Below, piece by piece: positions 48,373 through 56,025 of a stretch of DNA of 64,000 nucleotides (positions are counted from its first letter, which is position 1; each line of letters opens with the position of its first letter). The stretch is from Pyxidicoccus parkwaysis. Lineage in GTDB: Bacteria > Myxococcota > Myxococcia > Myxococcales > Myxococcaceae. The notes under the pieces were generated by a model that did not search any database, was not told the origin of the DNA, and saw nothing but the letters and a program-made list of their open reading frames with translations. The position numbers were made by a program, and so were the translations under genes. The stretch spans positions 3,834,001 through 3,898,000 of the forward strand of contig NZ_CP071090.1 of assembly GCF_017301735.1 (NCBI RefSeq). The letters run 5' to 3'.

Positions 48373-48693
48373 ATGCTCGAAGCGCAGTCTGCACTGGAGC
48401 GACTGGCGCAAGGGCGCGACGACACGGAGTTCATGCGCCTGTGCTGCGTCCAGTTGTTCAACTTGGGCAGGTCGAGGACGTCCTGCGCATCTGGAGCGCG
48501 AAGAGTTCGAGCATGGATGCCTCCCGCAGAGGCTAGTGAAATCGCGCGACGCTTCGTCAGGGACAATGACGGGACGGAGTTACGTCAGATGGCCGATGAA
48601 GGGATTTGCGTAGTGGATGGGCCACTCTCATGGTGTTGGTGGATGATGCAACGGGAGTTGCGAGATTCCTTTGAAGGGGAGGGGCCATGCTGA
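48373..48693 (+). pseudogene. Probable frameshifted gene remnant
   Basis: The frame starting at ATG 48373 (preceded by GGGGAG) reads as a plausible helical protein for about 32 residues, to FNLG near 48470. It then becomes Arg/Ser/Cys-rich and unlikely. One base frame over, the reading continues sensibly as QVEDVLRIWSAKSSSMDAS and soon stops near 48536. The end of the first frame (EIARRFVRDNDG to the stop at 48693) again looks coding. This is best explained by a frameshift plus an internal deletion in a small gene, or by fused remnants of two. The final TGA overlaps the start region of the next gene. Confidence 0.4.
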
Positions 48694-49286
48694 CGCTCTT
48701 GCTGGTGGCGCTGATGGCGGAGGCTCCAGAACCTCCGTCCATCGAGCAGATGAAGCTGGATGAGGTTCTGTCCTGCGCGGGTGACCCCACGAAGTGCGAT
48801 GCCTCGGACTGGGACCTGGCTCGGGAGCTGGCGCGCCGCTTTGGCACGAAGGAACTGTCCTCGCACCTCAAGCGTGCGTCCGAAGCACAGCGCCGGGTGC
48901 TGGTGTTCGCCTTGTACGCCTCGCCCTCGAATCCGGACGTGGCGAAGCTCATGAAGAAGTTCTCCAACGACCCGGATGAGGAGATTGCGTACTACGCGCT
49001 GAACTACCGGGCGAAGCTCTGCGACCAGGAGGCCCTCGCGAAGCTGGTCGCACCGTCATATGACGCCAGGGCCTCGTGCCAACAGTGGGCGGTCACGGTG
49101 TCCCTGGTCGGTCAGTGCAAATACAAGCCCGGTGGTCGTTTCCTCGTGGAGCACCTGGATTACGCCTGCCTTAACATCGTGCTCGCCGCGGTGGAGGGCC
49201 TGCGGGCGCTGTACCCGGATGCGCCTGCCTCATTCGAGTCGCCGGCGCAGGTGAAGGCGTATTTCGAAAAGCGAGTGGGCAAATGA
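48687..49286 (+). CDS. Exported HEAT-like protein of unknown function
   Basis: The 199-residue product starts with a short hydrophobic segment (LTLLLVALMAEA) that may act as a signal peptide. The rest is mainly helical: repeated paired helices such as NPDVAKLMKKF, EEIAYYALNYRAKLC and NIVLAAVEGLRAL, reminiscent of HEAT repeats, with several cysteines (CAGDPTKC, CDQE, CQQW, QCKY). No catalytic motif is seen. Its stop overlaps the start of the sulfurtransferase gene (ATGA), so the two are translated together. Confidence 0.65.
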   Translation: MLTLLLVALMAEAPEPPSIEQMKLDEVLSCAGDPTKCDASDWDLARELARRFGTKELSSHLKRASEAQRRVLVFALYASPSNPDVAKLMKKFSNDPDEEIAYYALNYRAKLCDQEALAKLVAPSYDARASCQQWAVTVSLVGQCKYKPGGRFLVEHLDYACLNIVLAAVEGLRALYPDAPASFESPAQVKAYFEKRVGK

Positions 49287-50134
49287 CTGACGCCAGTTTT
49301 CCGACTGTGATCATCTCTGTGCCCGAACTTCAGGCGATGCGCGGCGATCCGCGCCTTGTGGTCCTGGAAGTGAAGATGAAGCCCGTCGGCGTAGCTGCTA
49401 CCTCCGCGCCCGAGAGCGCTCCCGCGCGGATTCCCGGCGCCCACGTCTTTGACCTCGACGGTGCCTTCAGCGACCATGCGCAGTCCCTGCCGCACATGAT
49501 GCCGGCGCCTTCGGACTTCGAACGCGAGGCGCGCAGGCTCGGCGTCAACCGCGACAGCCTCGTGGTCGTCTACGACCGGGTCGGTCTGTATTCCAGCCCG
49601 AGGGCCTGGTGGATGTTCAAGGCGATGGGGCATGCCCAGGTGGCCGTGCTCGATGGCGGCCTGCCAGCGTGGATCGAAGCGGGGCATCCGACGTCGACGG
49701 ATGCGGCTCACATCGCTCGCGAGGGCGACTTCGTCGCGAAGCCAGTGGGAAATGCATTCTGTGACGCGGAGACCGTTGAACGGGCCCTGAACGACGCGAA
49801 CTACGCCGTGCTCGACGCCCGCTCACAGGGACGCTTCGAGGGACGCGATCCGGAACCGCGCGCGGGTCTGCGTCAGGGCCACATGCCCAACGCCGTGAAT
49901 CTGCCCTTCATGGACGTGCAAGTGAAGGGACACGCAAAGAGCCCGAGCGAGCTCAAAGCCCTCTTTGAGAGCAAGGTCGGCTCACGCCGTAAGCTCGTGT
50001 TCAGTTGCGGCTCCAGTGTCACGGCCTGCGTGGACGCACTCGCGGCGACGCTCGCGGGCTACTCGGACATCCAAGTGTACGACGGCTCGTGGAGCGAGTG
50101 GGGCCTGCCGTCGAGACGGTCCGTGGTGCCATAG
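49283..50134 (+). CDS. sseA: 3-mercaptopyruvate/thiosulfate sulfurtransferase (two-domain rhodanese)
   Basis: A 283-residue protein of the usual length for SseA-type enzymes. The N-terminal inactive rhodanese domain runs to about residue 140 (RIPGAHVFDLDG, YDRVGLYSSPRAWW). The C-terminal catalytic domain has the entry motif LDARSQGRFEG, then GHMPNAVNLPF, and the active-site loop CGSSVTAC with Cys242 as the persulfide-carrying residue. The loop differs slightly from the common CGSGVTA. The enzyme moves sulfur from mercaptopyruvate or thiosulfate to acceptors in the cytosol. It overlaps the preceding gene by ATGA and lies eight bases before an ADP-ribosylglycohydrolase gene. Confidence 0.9.
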   Translation: MTDASFPTVIISVPELQAMRGDPRLVVLEVKMKPVGVAATSAPESAPARIPGAHVFDLDGAFSDHAQSLPHMMPAPSDFEREARRLGVNRDSLVVVYDRVGLYSSPRAWWMFKAMGHAQVAVLDGGLPAWIEAGHPTSTDAAHIAREGDFVAKPVGNAFCDAETVERALNDANYAVLDARSQGRFEGRDPEPRAGLRQGHMPNAVNLPFMDVQVKGHAKSPSELKALFESKVGSRRKLVFSCGSSVTACVDALAATLAGYSDIQVYDGSWSEWGLPSRRSVVP

Positions 50135-50142
50135 GAACGAAC

Positions 50143-50982
50143 ATGCTGCTCGATCTGGCCATCGGCGATGCCTACGGCGCGGGATTCGAATACGCGTCGG
50201 AGATGATGCAGCACAACGACCTGTCGCGGTACGTGCAGCATCCCCTTCATCTGAGCATCCGGCCCGGCATGTACACCGACGACACGCAGATGAGCCTCGC
50301 CATCGCCGAGGCCATCGTCGACGGTGACCCGTGGAGGCCGAGCAACCTCGCCACGCGCTTCGTGCAGGTCTTCCAGCGCGACCCGCGCGAGGGCTATGCC
50401 CAGCGCTTCCAGGAGTTCCTCCAGACGGTGCGGGACGGGCAGGACTTCCTGGACCGCATCCACGGCGACAGCGACAAGAGCGGAGCCGCGATGCGTGCCG
50501 GGCCGCTGGGCGTGTTCGGTTCACCCAGCGAGGTCATCCGCCGCTGCACCATCCAGGCCGCCATCACGCACAACACGCCGGATGGCATCAACGCGGCCTG
50601 TGCCGCGGCGCTGATGGTGCATTACTGCCTGTATCGGATTGGGCCGAAGGCCGAAGTAGGGGAGTTCATCCAGGAGCACGTGCCGGGCCAGTGGATCATG
50701 TCGTGGCACGGCAAGGTCGACTCCAAGGGCTGGATGAGTGTGCGTGCGGCAATCACGGCACTAGCTCGCAATGACTCGATGAGCGCACTGCTGAAGGACT
50801 GTGTCGCCTTCGGCGGAGATGTCGACACCGTGGCGGCCATGGCACTCGCGGCGGGCTCGTGCTGTGAGGAGATCGAACAGAACCTTCCTCAGCACCTGAT
50901 CGACGGGCTGGAAAACGGCCCCTACGGCCGGGACTACATCCGGGCGCTGGATGAGCGGCTGATTCAGTTCGCGAACTCTTGA
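50143..50982 (+). CDS. ADP-ribosylglycohydrolase family protein
   Basis: This 279-residue protein starts at ATG 50143, seven bases after AGGA. A longer reading from 50005 would lie within the sulfurtransferase gene. Family motifs are in place: the metal-binding GDAYGAGFEY (about 8-17), YTDDTQM with Asp46/Asp47 (44-50), a THNTPDG segment, and the C-terminal GGDVDTVAAM with Asp226/Asp228 (224-233). DraG/ARH-type enzymes remove ADP-ribose from proteins, nucleic acids or small molecules using two Mg ions. The substrate cannot be read from sequence. It sits in the same transcription unit as the rhodanese. Confidence 0.88.
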   Translation: MLLDLAIGDAYGAGFEYASEMMQHNDLSRYVQHPLHLSIRPGMYTDDTQMSLAIAEAIVDGDPWRPSNLATRFVQVFQRDPREGYAQRFQEFLQTVRDGQDFLDRIHGDSDKSGAAMRAGPLGVFGSPSEVIRRCTIQAAITHNTPDGINAACAAALMVHYCLYRIGPKAEVGEFIQEHVPGQWIMSWHGKVDSKGWMSVRAAITALARNDSMSALLKDCVAFGGDVDTVAAMALAAGSCCEEIEQNLPQHLIDGLENGPYGRDYIRALDERLIQFANS

Positions 50983-51037
50983 CCGTTCACCAAGCTTTGC
51001 CCGTAAAGCGACGGCCGAGCGCAACTCACGGAACCGG

Positions 51038-51046
51038 TGCTAGTTT
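51038..51046 (+). promoter_or_regulatory. Extended -10 element before the lipoprotein gene
   Basis: TGCTAGTTT resembles an extended -10. The expected transcription start, about seven bases later, would leave only a few bases before the ATG at 51058. No ribosome site is visible, so the mRNA may be leaderless. Confidence 0.3.
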
Positions 51047-51057
51047 CCGCACGCCCT

Positions 51058-51657
51058 ATGAAGCGCTCCGTCCTCCTCTGCCTGCCCCTGCTGGCCGCCT
51101 GCGCCACCACGCCGCGCGAGCCCGTCTCCGTCGCCGAGGCCTATGCCCGGGCCCTGGACGAAGGGCGACTCCAGGACGCCTACGCCCTCACCAACGGAGG
51201 GCCCGAGGGCGAGGTCGCCTTCCTGGACCGCTACTCGGACGAAGCCACCCGCCGCGAGCGCGCCGCCGCCGTCCGTTCCGGAACCGCGGTGCTCGAAGCC
51301 CGAGCCCCCTCCGTCACCCTCGCTCACACCGACCAGGGTTGGCGCGTCGTAGAGGCCCGGCCAGCGGACGTCCCCAAGGCCGCCCTCTCGCGCTTCCTCG
51401 ACACCGTCGAGGCCCGTGACTGGCAGAAGGCCTGGAGCCAGCTCGCAGCGCCGCTGCGCGCCCGCTACACGCCCGAGCGCCTCCGCGAGGACTACGAGCG
51501 CGAGCCCCTCGCCAAGGAACGCCTGCTCCGCGCCCGGCTCGCCCTCAACGCCAACGTCCGCGTCGGCGCGGGTGAGGCCCTGTTCCCCCTCGGCGAGGAC
51601 CGCGCCGTGGTCCTCGTGCTGGAGGACGGCGAGTACCGCGTGGCCGCCATCGAGTGA
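51058..51657 (+). CDS. Small lipoprotein with two DUF4878-like halves
   Basis: A 199-residue product beginning MKRSVLLCLPLLAAC, a compact lipoprotein signal with lipobox LAAC. An upstream in-frame start at 51037 would only add seven residues before the signal. The mature part seems to be two similar alpha+beta halves: a helix with VAEAYARALDEGRLQDAY, then strands; and a second helix with ALSRFLDTVEARDWQKAW, then strands ending VVLVLEDGEYRVAAIE. This layout resembles NTF2-like/DUF4878 lipoproteins, but I am not certain. It stands alone between flanking genes, and its function is unknown. Confidence 0.7.
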   Translation: MKRSVLLCLPLLAACATTPREPVSVAEAYARALDEGRLQDAYALTNGGPEGEVAFLDRYSDEATRRERAAAVRSGTAVLEARAPSVTLAHTDQGWRVVEARPADVPKAALSRFLDTVEARDWQKAWSQLAAPLRARYTPERLREDYEREPLAKERLLRARLALNANVRVGAGEALFPLGEDRAVVLVLEDGEYRVAAIE

Positions 51658-51817
51658 CACCGAACACCCACGGACGCACGGGTAGGGGCCCAGCCTGATC
51701 GCCGCCCGTTCGCCCGTCCCTCCAGTCCACCTCATGGCCCCGTTCAGCTCACCGTCCGTGCTCCACCGGACGACAGCCCGGCGAAGTGCACCCGAGGGCC
51801 ATCCGCGTTAAACGACG

Positions 51818-51846
51818 TTGACAGCCCCCGGGGGGCTGGCAGATTC
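51818..51846 (+). promoter_or_regulatory. Possible promoter of mrp
   Basis: TTGACA (51818-51823) is a perfect -35 hexamer. About 16 bases on there is only a weak -10 (CAGATT), and a GC-rich inverted repeat lies in the spacer. The rest of 51658-51901 shows no gene. Confidence 0.3.
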
Positions 51847-51901
51847 CGCGACCGTTGGCGGCCCCCAACCGCCCGTTTTCCTAAAGGTTTCAGGTGTTCA
51901 G

Positions 51902-52987
51902 ATGAGCGTTTCCGAGGCGGACGTCCTCGCGGCGATGTCGAAGGTCATGGACCCCGAGCTTCACGTGGACCTCGTGAAGGCGGGGATGGTGAAGGACATC
52001 CGCGTCGCGGGCGACTCGGTGAAGCTCAAGATCGAGCTCACCACCCCGGCCTGTCCCCTCAAGGGCAAGATCCAGGCGGACGCCGAGGCCGCCCTCAAGG
52101 CCGTCCCCGGCCTCAAGACGTTCGACATCGAGTGGGGCGCCCAGGTCCGCGCGGCCGGCGGCGGTGTCCCCGGTGGCGCGCTCCTCCCCAAGGTGAAGAA
52201 CGTCATCCTCGTCGGCGCCGGCAAGGGCGGCGTCGGCAAGAGCACCGTGGCCCTCAACCTCGCCACCGCGCTCGCCCAGCACGGCGCCAAGGTGGGCCTG
52301 CTCGACGCCGACTTCTACGGCCCCTCCGTGCCCCTCATGACGGGCCTGTCCGACAAGAAGCCCGTCAGCCCGGACGGCAAGTCGCTCGACCCGCTCCTCG
52401 CCCACGGCCTCAAGGTCATGTCCATCGGCTTCCTCGTCGAGGCGGACCAGGCCCTCATCTGGCGCGGCCCCATGCTTCACGGCGCGCTGATGCAGCTCGT
52501 GCGCGATGTGAATTGGGGCGAGCTCGACTACCTCGTCCTCGACCTGCCCCCGGGCACCGGTGACGTGGCCCTGTCCCTGTCCCAGTCCATCCGCGCCGCG
52601 GGCGCCGTGCTGGTGACGACGCCGCAGGACGTGGCCCTGGCCGACGTGGTCCGCGCCAAGCAGATGTTCGACAAGGTCCACATCCCCGTGCTGGGAATCG
52701 TGGAGAACATGAGCCAGTTCGTCTGCCCGAACTGCTCGCATGTCACGCCCATCTTCAACCACGGCGGCGGCCGCAAGGCGGCGGAGATGTTCGGCATCCC
52801 ATTCCTCGGAGAGATTCCGCTGGATCTCAAGGTGCGCGAGTCCGGAGACTCGGGGGTCCCGGTGGTGGTGGGCGCGAAGGACAGCCCGGAGGCGAAGGCC
52901 TTCCTGGAGGTCGCTCGCAATGTCGCGGGCCGCGTCTCCACGCAGAGCATGAAGAGCGTGCCGCTGCCGGTGGTGCAGGCCCGATAA
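51902..52987 (+). CDS. mrp: Mrp/ApbC iron-sulfur cluster carrier ATPase
   Basis: The 361-residue protein starts at ATG 51902 (MSVSEADV). An upstream start at 51818 would lie on the -35 element. The N-terminal MIP18/DUF59 domain (1-85) has the DPEL and CPLK motifs. A P-loop ATPase of the ParA/MinD type follows, with the deviant Walker A GAGKGGVGKST (about 105-115), DADFYGPSVP and LDLPPGTGD. The C-terminal CPNC pair (Cys275 and Cys278) binds the bridging 4Fe-4S cluster in the family dimer. These proteins deliver Fe-S clusters to apo-enzymes in the cytosol. The length fits bacterial Mrp, and all key residues are present. Confidence 0.95.
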   Translation: MSVSEADVLAAMSKVMDPELHVDLVKAGMVKDIRVAGDSVKLKIELTTPACPLKGKIQADAEAALKAVPGLKTFDIEWGAQVRAAGGGVPGGALLPKVKNVILVGAGKGGVGKSTVALNLATALAQHGAKVGLLDADFYGPSVPLMTGLSDKKPVSPDGKSLDPLLAHGLKVMSIGFLVEADQALIWRGPMLHGALMQLVRDVNWGELDYLVLDLPPGTGDVALSLSQSIRAAGAVLVTTPQDVALADVVRAKQMFDKVHIPVLGIVENMSQFVCPNCSHVTPIFNHGGGRKAAEMFGIPFLGEIPLDLKVRESGDSGVPVVVGAKDSPEAKAFLEVARNVAGRVSTQSMKSVPLPVVQAR

Positions 52988-53005
52988 CTTCTCAGGAGAG
53001 GCTCC

Positions 53006-53503
53006 ATGGCTTCGGCCGGCAACGACGACTTCCCGCCCGACCCGCTGCTCGACGATGACGACCGGCAGCCGGGGCGCTCCAGTGGCCCCGCGGGCTTCGT
53101 ACCGGAGTTCGTCCGCCGCATGGCCGTGGCCGGCCTCGGGGCCCTCTTCATGACGGAGGAGGGCATCCGCAACCTCGCCGGTCAGCTCAAGCTCCCCAAG
53201 GAGGCGCTGGGCTTCATCCTCGGTCAGGCGGAGAAGACCAAGGACGAAATCACCCGCGTCGTCACCGACGAGCTCCGCCGCTTCCTCCAGTCCGAGAAGC
53301 TGCGCGACGAGTTCCTCAAGCTGATGTCCGGCATGACGGTGGAGATCAAGGCGCAGGTCCGCCTCGTGCCGCCGGAGAAGTCCGAGCCCGAGCACGAGGC
53401 GCCGAGCGAGCCGAAGGAGAAGAAGCACGGCGGCTCGCCCCGCGTCGTCATCTCCGAGCTGAACGCGCGGCGCCCCGGCTCCAAGCGCACGAAGAAGGAC
53501 TGA
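53006..53503 (+). CDS. Conserved-looking small protein, function unknown
   Basis: A 165-residue protein preceded by AGGAGAGG at good distance. It has an acidic, Pro-rich N-terminus (about 1-30). A helical centre (FVRRMAVAGLGALFMTEEGIRNLAGQLKLPKEALGF to about residue 75) follows, then long amphipathic helices rich in Lys and Glu. It ends with a basic low-complexity tail (RPGSKRTKKD). No signal peptide was seen. The helical core loosely resembles phasin-like or regulatory helical proteins, but I do not assign a family. It lies 18 bases after mrp and two bases before the next start, so it is probably co-transcribed. Confidence 0.7.
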   Translation: MASAGNDDFPPDPLLDDDDRQPGRSSGPAGFVPEFVRRMAVAGLGALFMTEEGIRNLAGQLKLPKEALGFILGQAEKTKDEITRVVTDELRRFLQSEKLRDEFLKLMSGMTVEIKAQVRLVPPEKSEPEHEAPSEPKEKKHGGSPRVVISELNARRPGSKRTKKD

Positions 53504-53505
53504 CG

Positions 53506-53934
53506 GTGGCGGACACGCCTCCTCCCTCCGAGCCCACACCCGAGCGCCGTCACTGGCGCTCCAGCCCGTTTGCGAAGCGCCTGCCGCTGCTGGTCCTGGC
53601 GGCCATCGGCCTGTGGCTCTGGCAACACACGGGCACTCCCGAGCACGAGCTGCACCTCCAGTTCGAGGGCCCCGGCTGGAGCGCCGTGCGCGCCCTGGAC
53701 CTCCAGGTGGTGGACGAGGAGGGCAAGGTGCTCAAGCGCGAGGAGCGCTTCTATGCGTCCGGCCCGCCGCCGGAGGAGACCTTCAAGGTGGACGTCCCCG
53801 AGGGCTCCTGGCACGCGCGCCTCTTCGTGAAGGTGGAAGGGCGCGAGGAGCGTGTGCGCCTGGAGGAGCCACTGGTGGTGGGAGAGGACGTCTACATCGT
53901 CCGCCAGCTCCGGTTGCCTCCCGCCGGTCGTTGA
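53506..53934 (+). CDS. Single-pass membrane protein, function unknown
   Basis: The 142-residue product starts at GTG 53506, two bases after the previous stop. A Pro-rich, charged cytoplasmic leader is followed by one membrane segment (LPLLVLAAIGLWLW, about 26-39). The periplasmic part looks like a small beta domain (HELHLQFEG, ALDLQVVDEEG, FKVDVPEGSWHARLFVKVEG). No catalytic motif is seen. Confidence 0.65.
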   Translation: MADTPPPSEPTPERRHWRSSPFAKRLPLLVLAAIGLWLWQHTGTPEHELHLQFEGPGWSAVRALDLQVVDEEGKVLKREERFYASGPPPEETFKVDVPEGSWHARLFVKVEGREERVRLEEPLVVGEDVYIVRQLRLPPAGR

Positions 53935-53955
53935 CCGTCCCGGGGGCGAGGCGAT

Positions 53956-53964
53956 TGCTAGGGT
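53956..53964 (+). promoter_or_regulatory. Orphan extended -10-like element
   Basis: TGCTAGGGT faces rightwards but is followed directly by the 3' end of the oppositely oriented RelA/SpoT gene. It may be the old promoter of the fatty-acid operon, cut off by the insertion. Confidence 0.2.
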
Positions 53965-53981
53965 CTACGCCTGTTTAGAAG

Positions 53982-55088
53982 CTATCGAGTTGCGTAATGA
54001 CCGTAGAAATCAACAAGTTCGTCGCGATACCTGTGTGACTCTTCCTTCGAGAATCCCATGTCGTTCAGCTTTTGAAGCATAGCTTCTGGGTCTGCAATTT
54101 GTCCTACCTTCAGTAGTGATAAGAAGTGAAGAGAAAACCCGGAGTGATAATGCCTTGCGGTGCTTCCGTATATCTCACAAAACATGGCTACCTGTTGACG
54201 GCGCTCGCTCAGAAACGTGCGAAGTTCTTCAATATTCTCGATACCGGCTTGGCGTAGTCGGTGGGCCCAGATGTTTGCGACTGCGCTACGGTCGTCTGAC
54301 GGAACTTGCTTGAGGGGCTTGCTGATTGCTCTGACGGATTCGAGTTCAACCTCACGAAGCAGCGGATCCGAATCGATGAAAATCTGCAAGGTCACATTGT
54401 CGATTCCGATTCGTTGAGGTTGCGAGGCGATGTCGGCCTTTACGTCTGAGGAATAGCTATGGAGTTCGTTCCTAACGCGCGTGAATTCATCATCCGCCAG
54501 TTCAAGCAGTGCGGCGAGTTGCGAGAAGCGGCGAGTAAGTGACTTGGGCGGTGCGGCGACCGACTTGTATCCGAGGTCATGCTCGATTTCTGCCCAAGCG
54601 TGTTGCAATATCGATCGGATCTGGATTTCACAGAATAGTCCCTTGAACTGATCGTATTCCCTCAACTCTGTGCGAGGTGGCTTGAGCGAACAAATCTTGT
54701 GGACCGACGTATATCCAAAGGAATCCAATGATCGCTCTGCGCGCTTGTCAACAGAACGCGTGGCGTCGGTGTTGAATTCACGTTCGATGACGCGTGCGAT
54801 TTGGTCTACTTGATCGCTAAAGTGTGTGATTATTCTAATTCCCGCCAAGTCGGTGATGTCTTCAAGTTTTTGATATGACTTATCTGGCCTTGTGACCTTT
54901 CCCTCCAGGCTGTCGGGGTCTTTTGCTCGGTGGTTGATTGAGTGGAGGCGAATATTCTCTCTTTGGAATACCGTCTCAAGCAGCTCGCTGATTCGGGCTG
55001 CAAATACCTCGTACTTCCTGTGTTGCGCCTTGTACTCTTCGAGGATTTTTGAGGCTTTGTTCTGTGGGCGTTCTGCCTTCGTGGCCAT
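53982..55088 (-). CDS. RelA/SpoT synthetase-domain protein (candidate toxic small alarmone synthetase)
   Basis: A 368-residue protein with a (p)ppGpp-synthetase fold and no HD hydrolase, TGS or ACT domain. Visible motifs are HRAKDPDSLEGK (53-64, nucleotide-binding basic loop), DITDLAGIRI with the catalytic-type Asp80 (77-86), GYTSVH (125-130), and EIQIRS with Glu154 followed by HAWAEIEHDLGYK (163-175). The C-terminal half (about 190-368) is helical and unassigned. Synthetase-only members make alarmones, or in toxSAS and CapRel types pyrophosphorylate tRNA or adenosine nucleotides to arrest growth. The gene is clearly AT-richer than both neighbours and is oriented against them, consistent with horizontal acquisition. 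No separate antitoxin gene is adjacent, so the C-terminal half might be self-inhibitory; this is inference. Confidence 0.85.
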   Translation of the reverse strand: MATKAERPQNKASKILEEYKAQHRKYEVFAARISELLETVFQRENIRLHSINHRAKDPDSLEGKVTRPDKSYQKLEDITDLAGIRIITHFSDQVDQIARVIEREFNTDATRSVDKRAERSLDSFGYTSVHKICSLKPPRTELREYDQFKGLFCEIQIRSILQHAWAEIEHDLGYKSVAAPPKSLTRRFSQLAALLELADDEFTRVRNELHSYSSDVKADIASQPQRIGIDNVTLQIFIDSDPLLREVELESVRAISKPLKQVPSDDRSAVANIWAHRLRQAGIENIEELRTFLSERRQQVAMFCEIYGSTARHYHSGFSLHFLSLLKVGQIADPEAMLQKLNDMGFSKEESHRYRDELVDFYGHYATR

Positions 55089-55100
55089 GGCTCTTGGTTC

Positions 55101-55129
55101 TTGACCCGTAACAGTGGATTTTGGATAAA
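55101..55129 (+). promoter_or_regulatory. Sigma-70-type promoter of the acyl-CoA operon
   Basis: TTGACC (55101-55106), a 17-base spacer and GATAAA (55124-55129) lie 30 to 60 bases before the GTG start at 55161. The region also has to hold the opposing promoter of the RelA/SpoT gene. Confidence 0.5.
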
Positions 55130-55160
55130 ACGTCAGCTCTTCCTGGAAAGGATAGCACTA

Positions 55161-56009
55161 GTGAAGACGGAGCATATCGTCGTCGTCGGGGCGGGGCAGA
55201 TGGGCGCGGGCATCGCGCAGGTGGCACTGCAGGCCGGTCTGCGCGTCACGCTGGCGGACGTGTCCAAGGAAGGCCTCGCCAAGGGCGCCGAGCGCATCAA
55301 GGGCGGCCTGAAGAAGCTCGTCGAGAAGGGCAAGCTGGACGAGGCCAAGCGCGCCGCCGCCGAGGCCAACCTCGTCACCCTCACGGACGTGAAGCAGGCC
55401 AAGGACGTGGACTTCGCCGTCGAGGCCGTGACGGAGAACGAGGACCTCAAGCGCCGCATCTTCCAGGACCTCGATAGCGTCGTGCGCCCGGGCGGCATCC
55501 TCGCCACCAACACCTCGTCCATTCCGATTACCCGCATCGCGGCGTCCACCAAGCGCCCCGAGTCCGTCATCGGCATGCACTTCATGAACCCGGTGCCGGT
55601 GATGCAGCTCGTGGAGCTCATCCGCGGCGCGGCCACGTCCGACGAGACGTACAACACCACGCGCGCCCTCTCCGAGAAGATGGGCAAGACGACGGTGGTG
55701 TCCAAGGACTACCCGGGCTTCATCGTCAACCGCATCCTCATCCCCATGCTCAACGAGGCCTGCTTCGCGCTGATGGAGGGCCTGGGCTCGGTGGAGGACA
55801 TCGACACCGCGATGAAGCTGGGCACCAACCAGCCCATGGGCCCGCTGCAGCTCGCGGACTTCATCGGCCTGGACACCGTGCTCTACATCGCCGAGGTGCT
55901 GCACAAGGGCCTCGGTGACTCCAAGTACCGCCCGAGCCCGCTGCTCCGTCAGTACGTGGACGCCGGCTGGTACGGCAAGAAGAGCGGCCGCGGCTTCTAC
56001 AAGTACTAA
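55161..56009 (+). CDS. hbd: 3-hydroxybutyryl-CoA dehydrogenase
   Basis: A 282-residue enzyme, the usual family length. It starts at GTG 55161, nine bases after GGAAAGGA; the in-frame upstream start at 55101 lies on the promoter. The Rossmann NAD-binding loop GAGQMGAG covers residues 10-17. NTSS (117-120) and the catalytic His140 in MHFMNPVPVMQLVE follow, then the C-terminal dimer domain with GTNQPMGPLQLADFIGLD and the closing GRGFYKY. The reaction is NAD(P)-dependent interconversion of 3-hydroxyacyl-CoA and acetoacetyl-CoA. It is the first gene of a short-chain acyl-CoA operon, with enoyl-CoA hydratase 16 bases after it. Confidence 0.95.
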   Translation: MKTEHIVVVGAGQMGAGIAQVALQAGLRVTLADVSKEGLAKGAERIKGGLKKLVEKGKLDEAKRAAAEANLVTLTDVKQAKDVDFAVEAVTENEDLKRRIFQDLDSVVRPGGILATNTSSIPITRIAASTKRPESVIGMHFMNPVPVMQLVELIRGAATSDETYNTTRALSEKMGKTTVVSKDYPGFIVNRILIPMLNEACFALMEGLGSVEDIDTAMKLGTNQPMGPLQLADFIGLDTVLYIAEVLHKGLGDSKYRPSPLLRQYVDAGWYGKKSGRGFYKY

Positions 56010-56025
56010 CCCCGGAGCCACGCAC

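Noticed and set aside
50005..50142. Upstream start for the ADP-ribosylglycohydrolase
   Set aside because: It lies inside the sulfurtransferase gene. The ATG at 50143 has AGGA and begins the family's conserved N-terminus.
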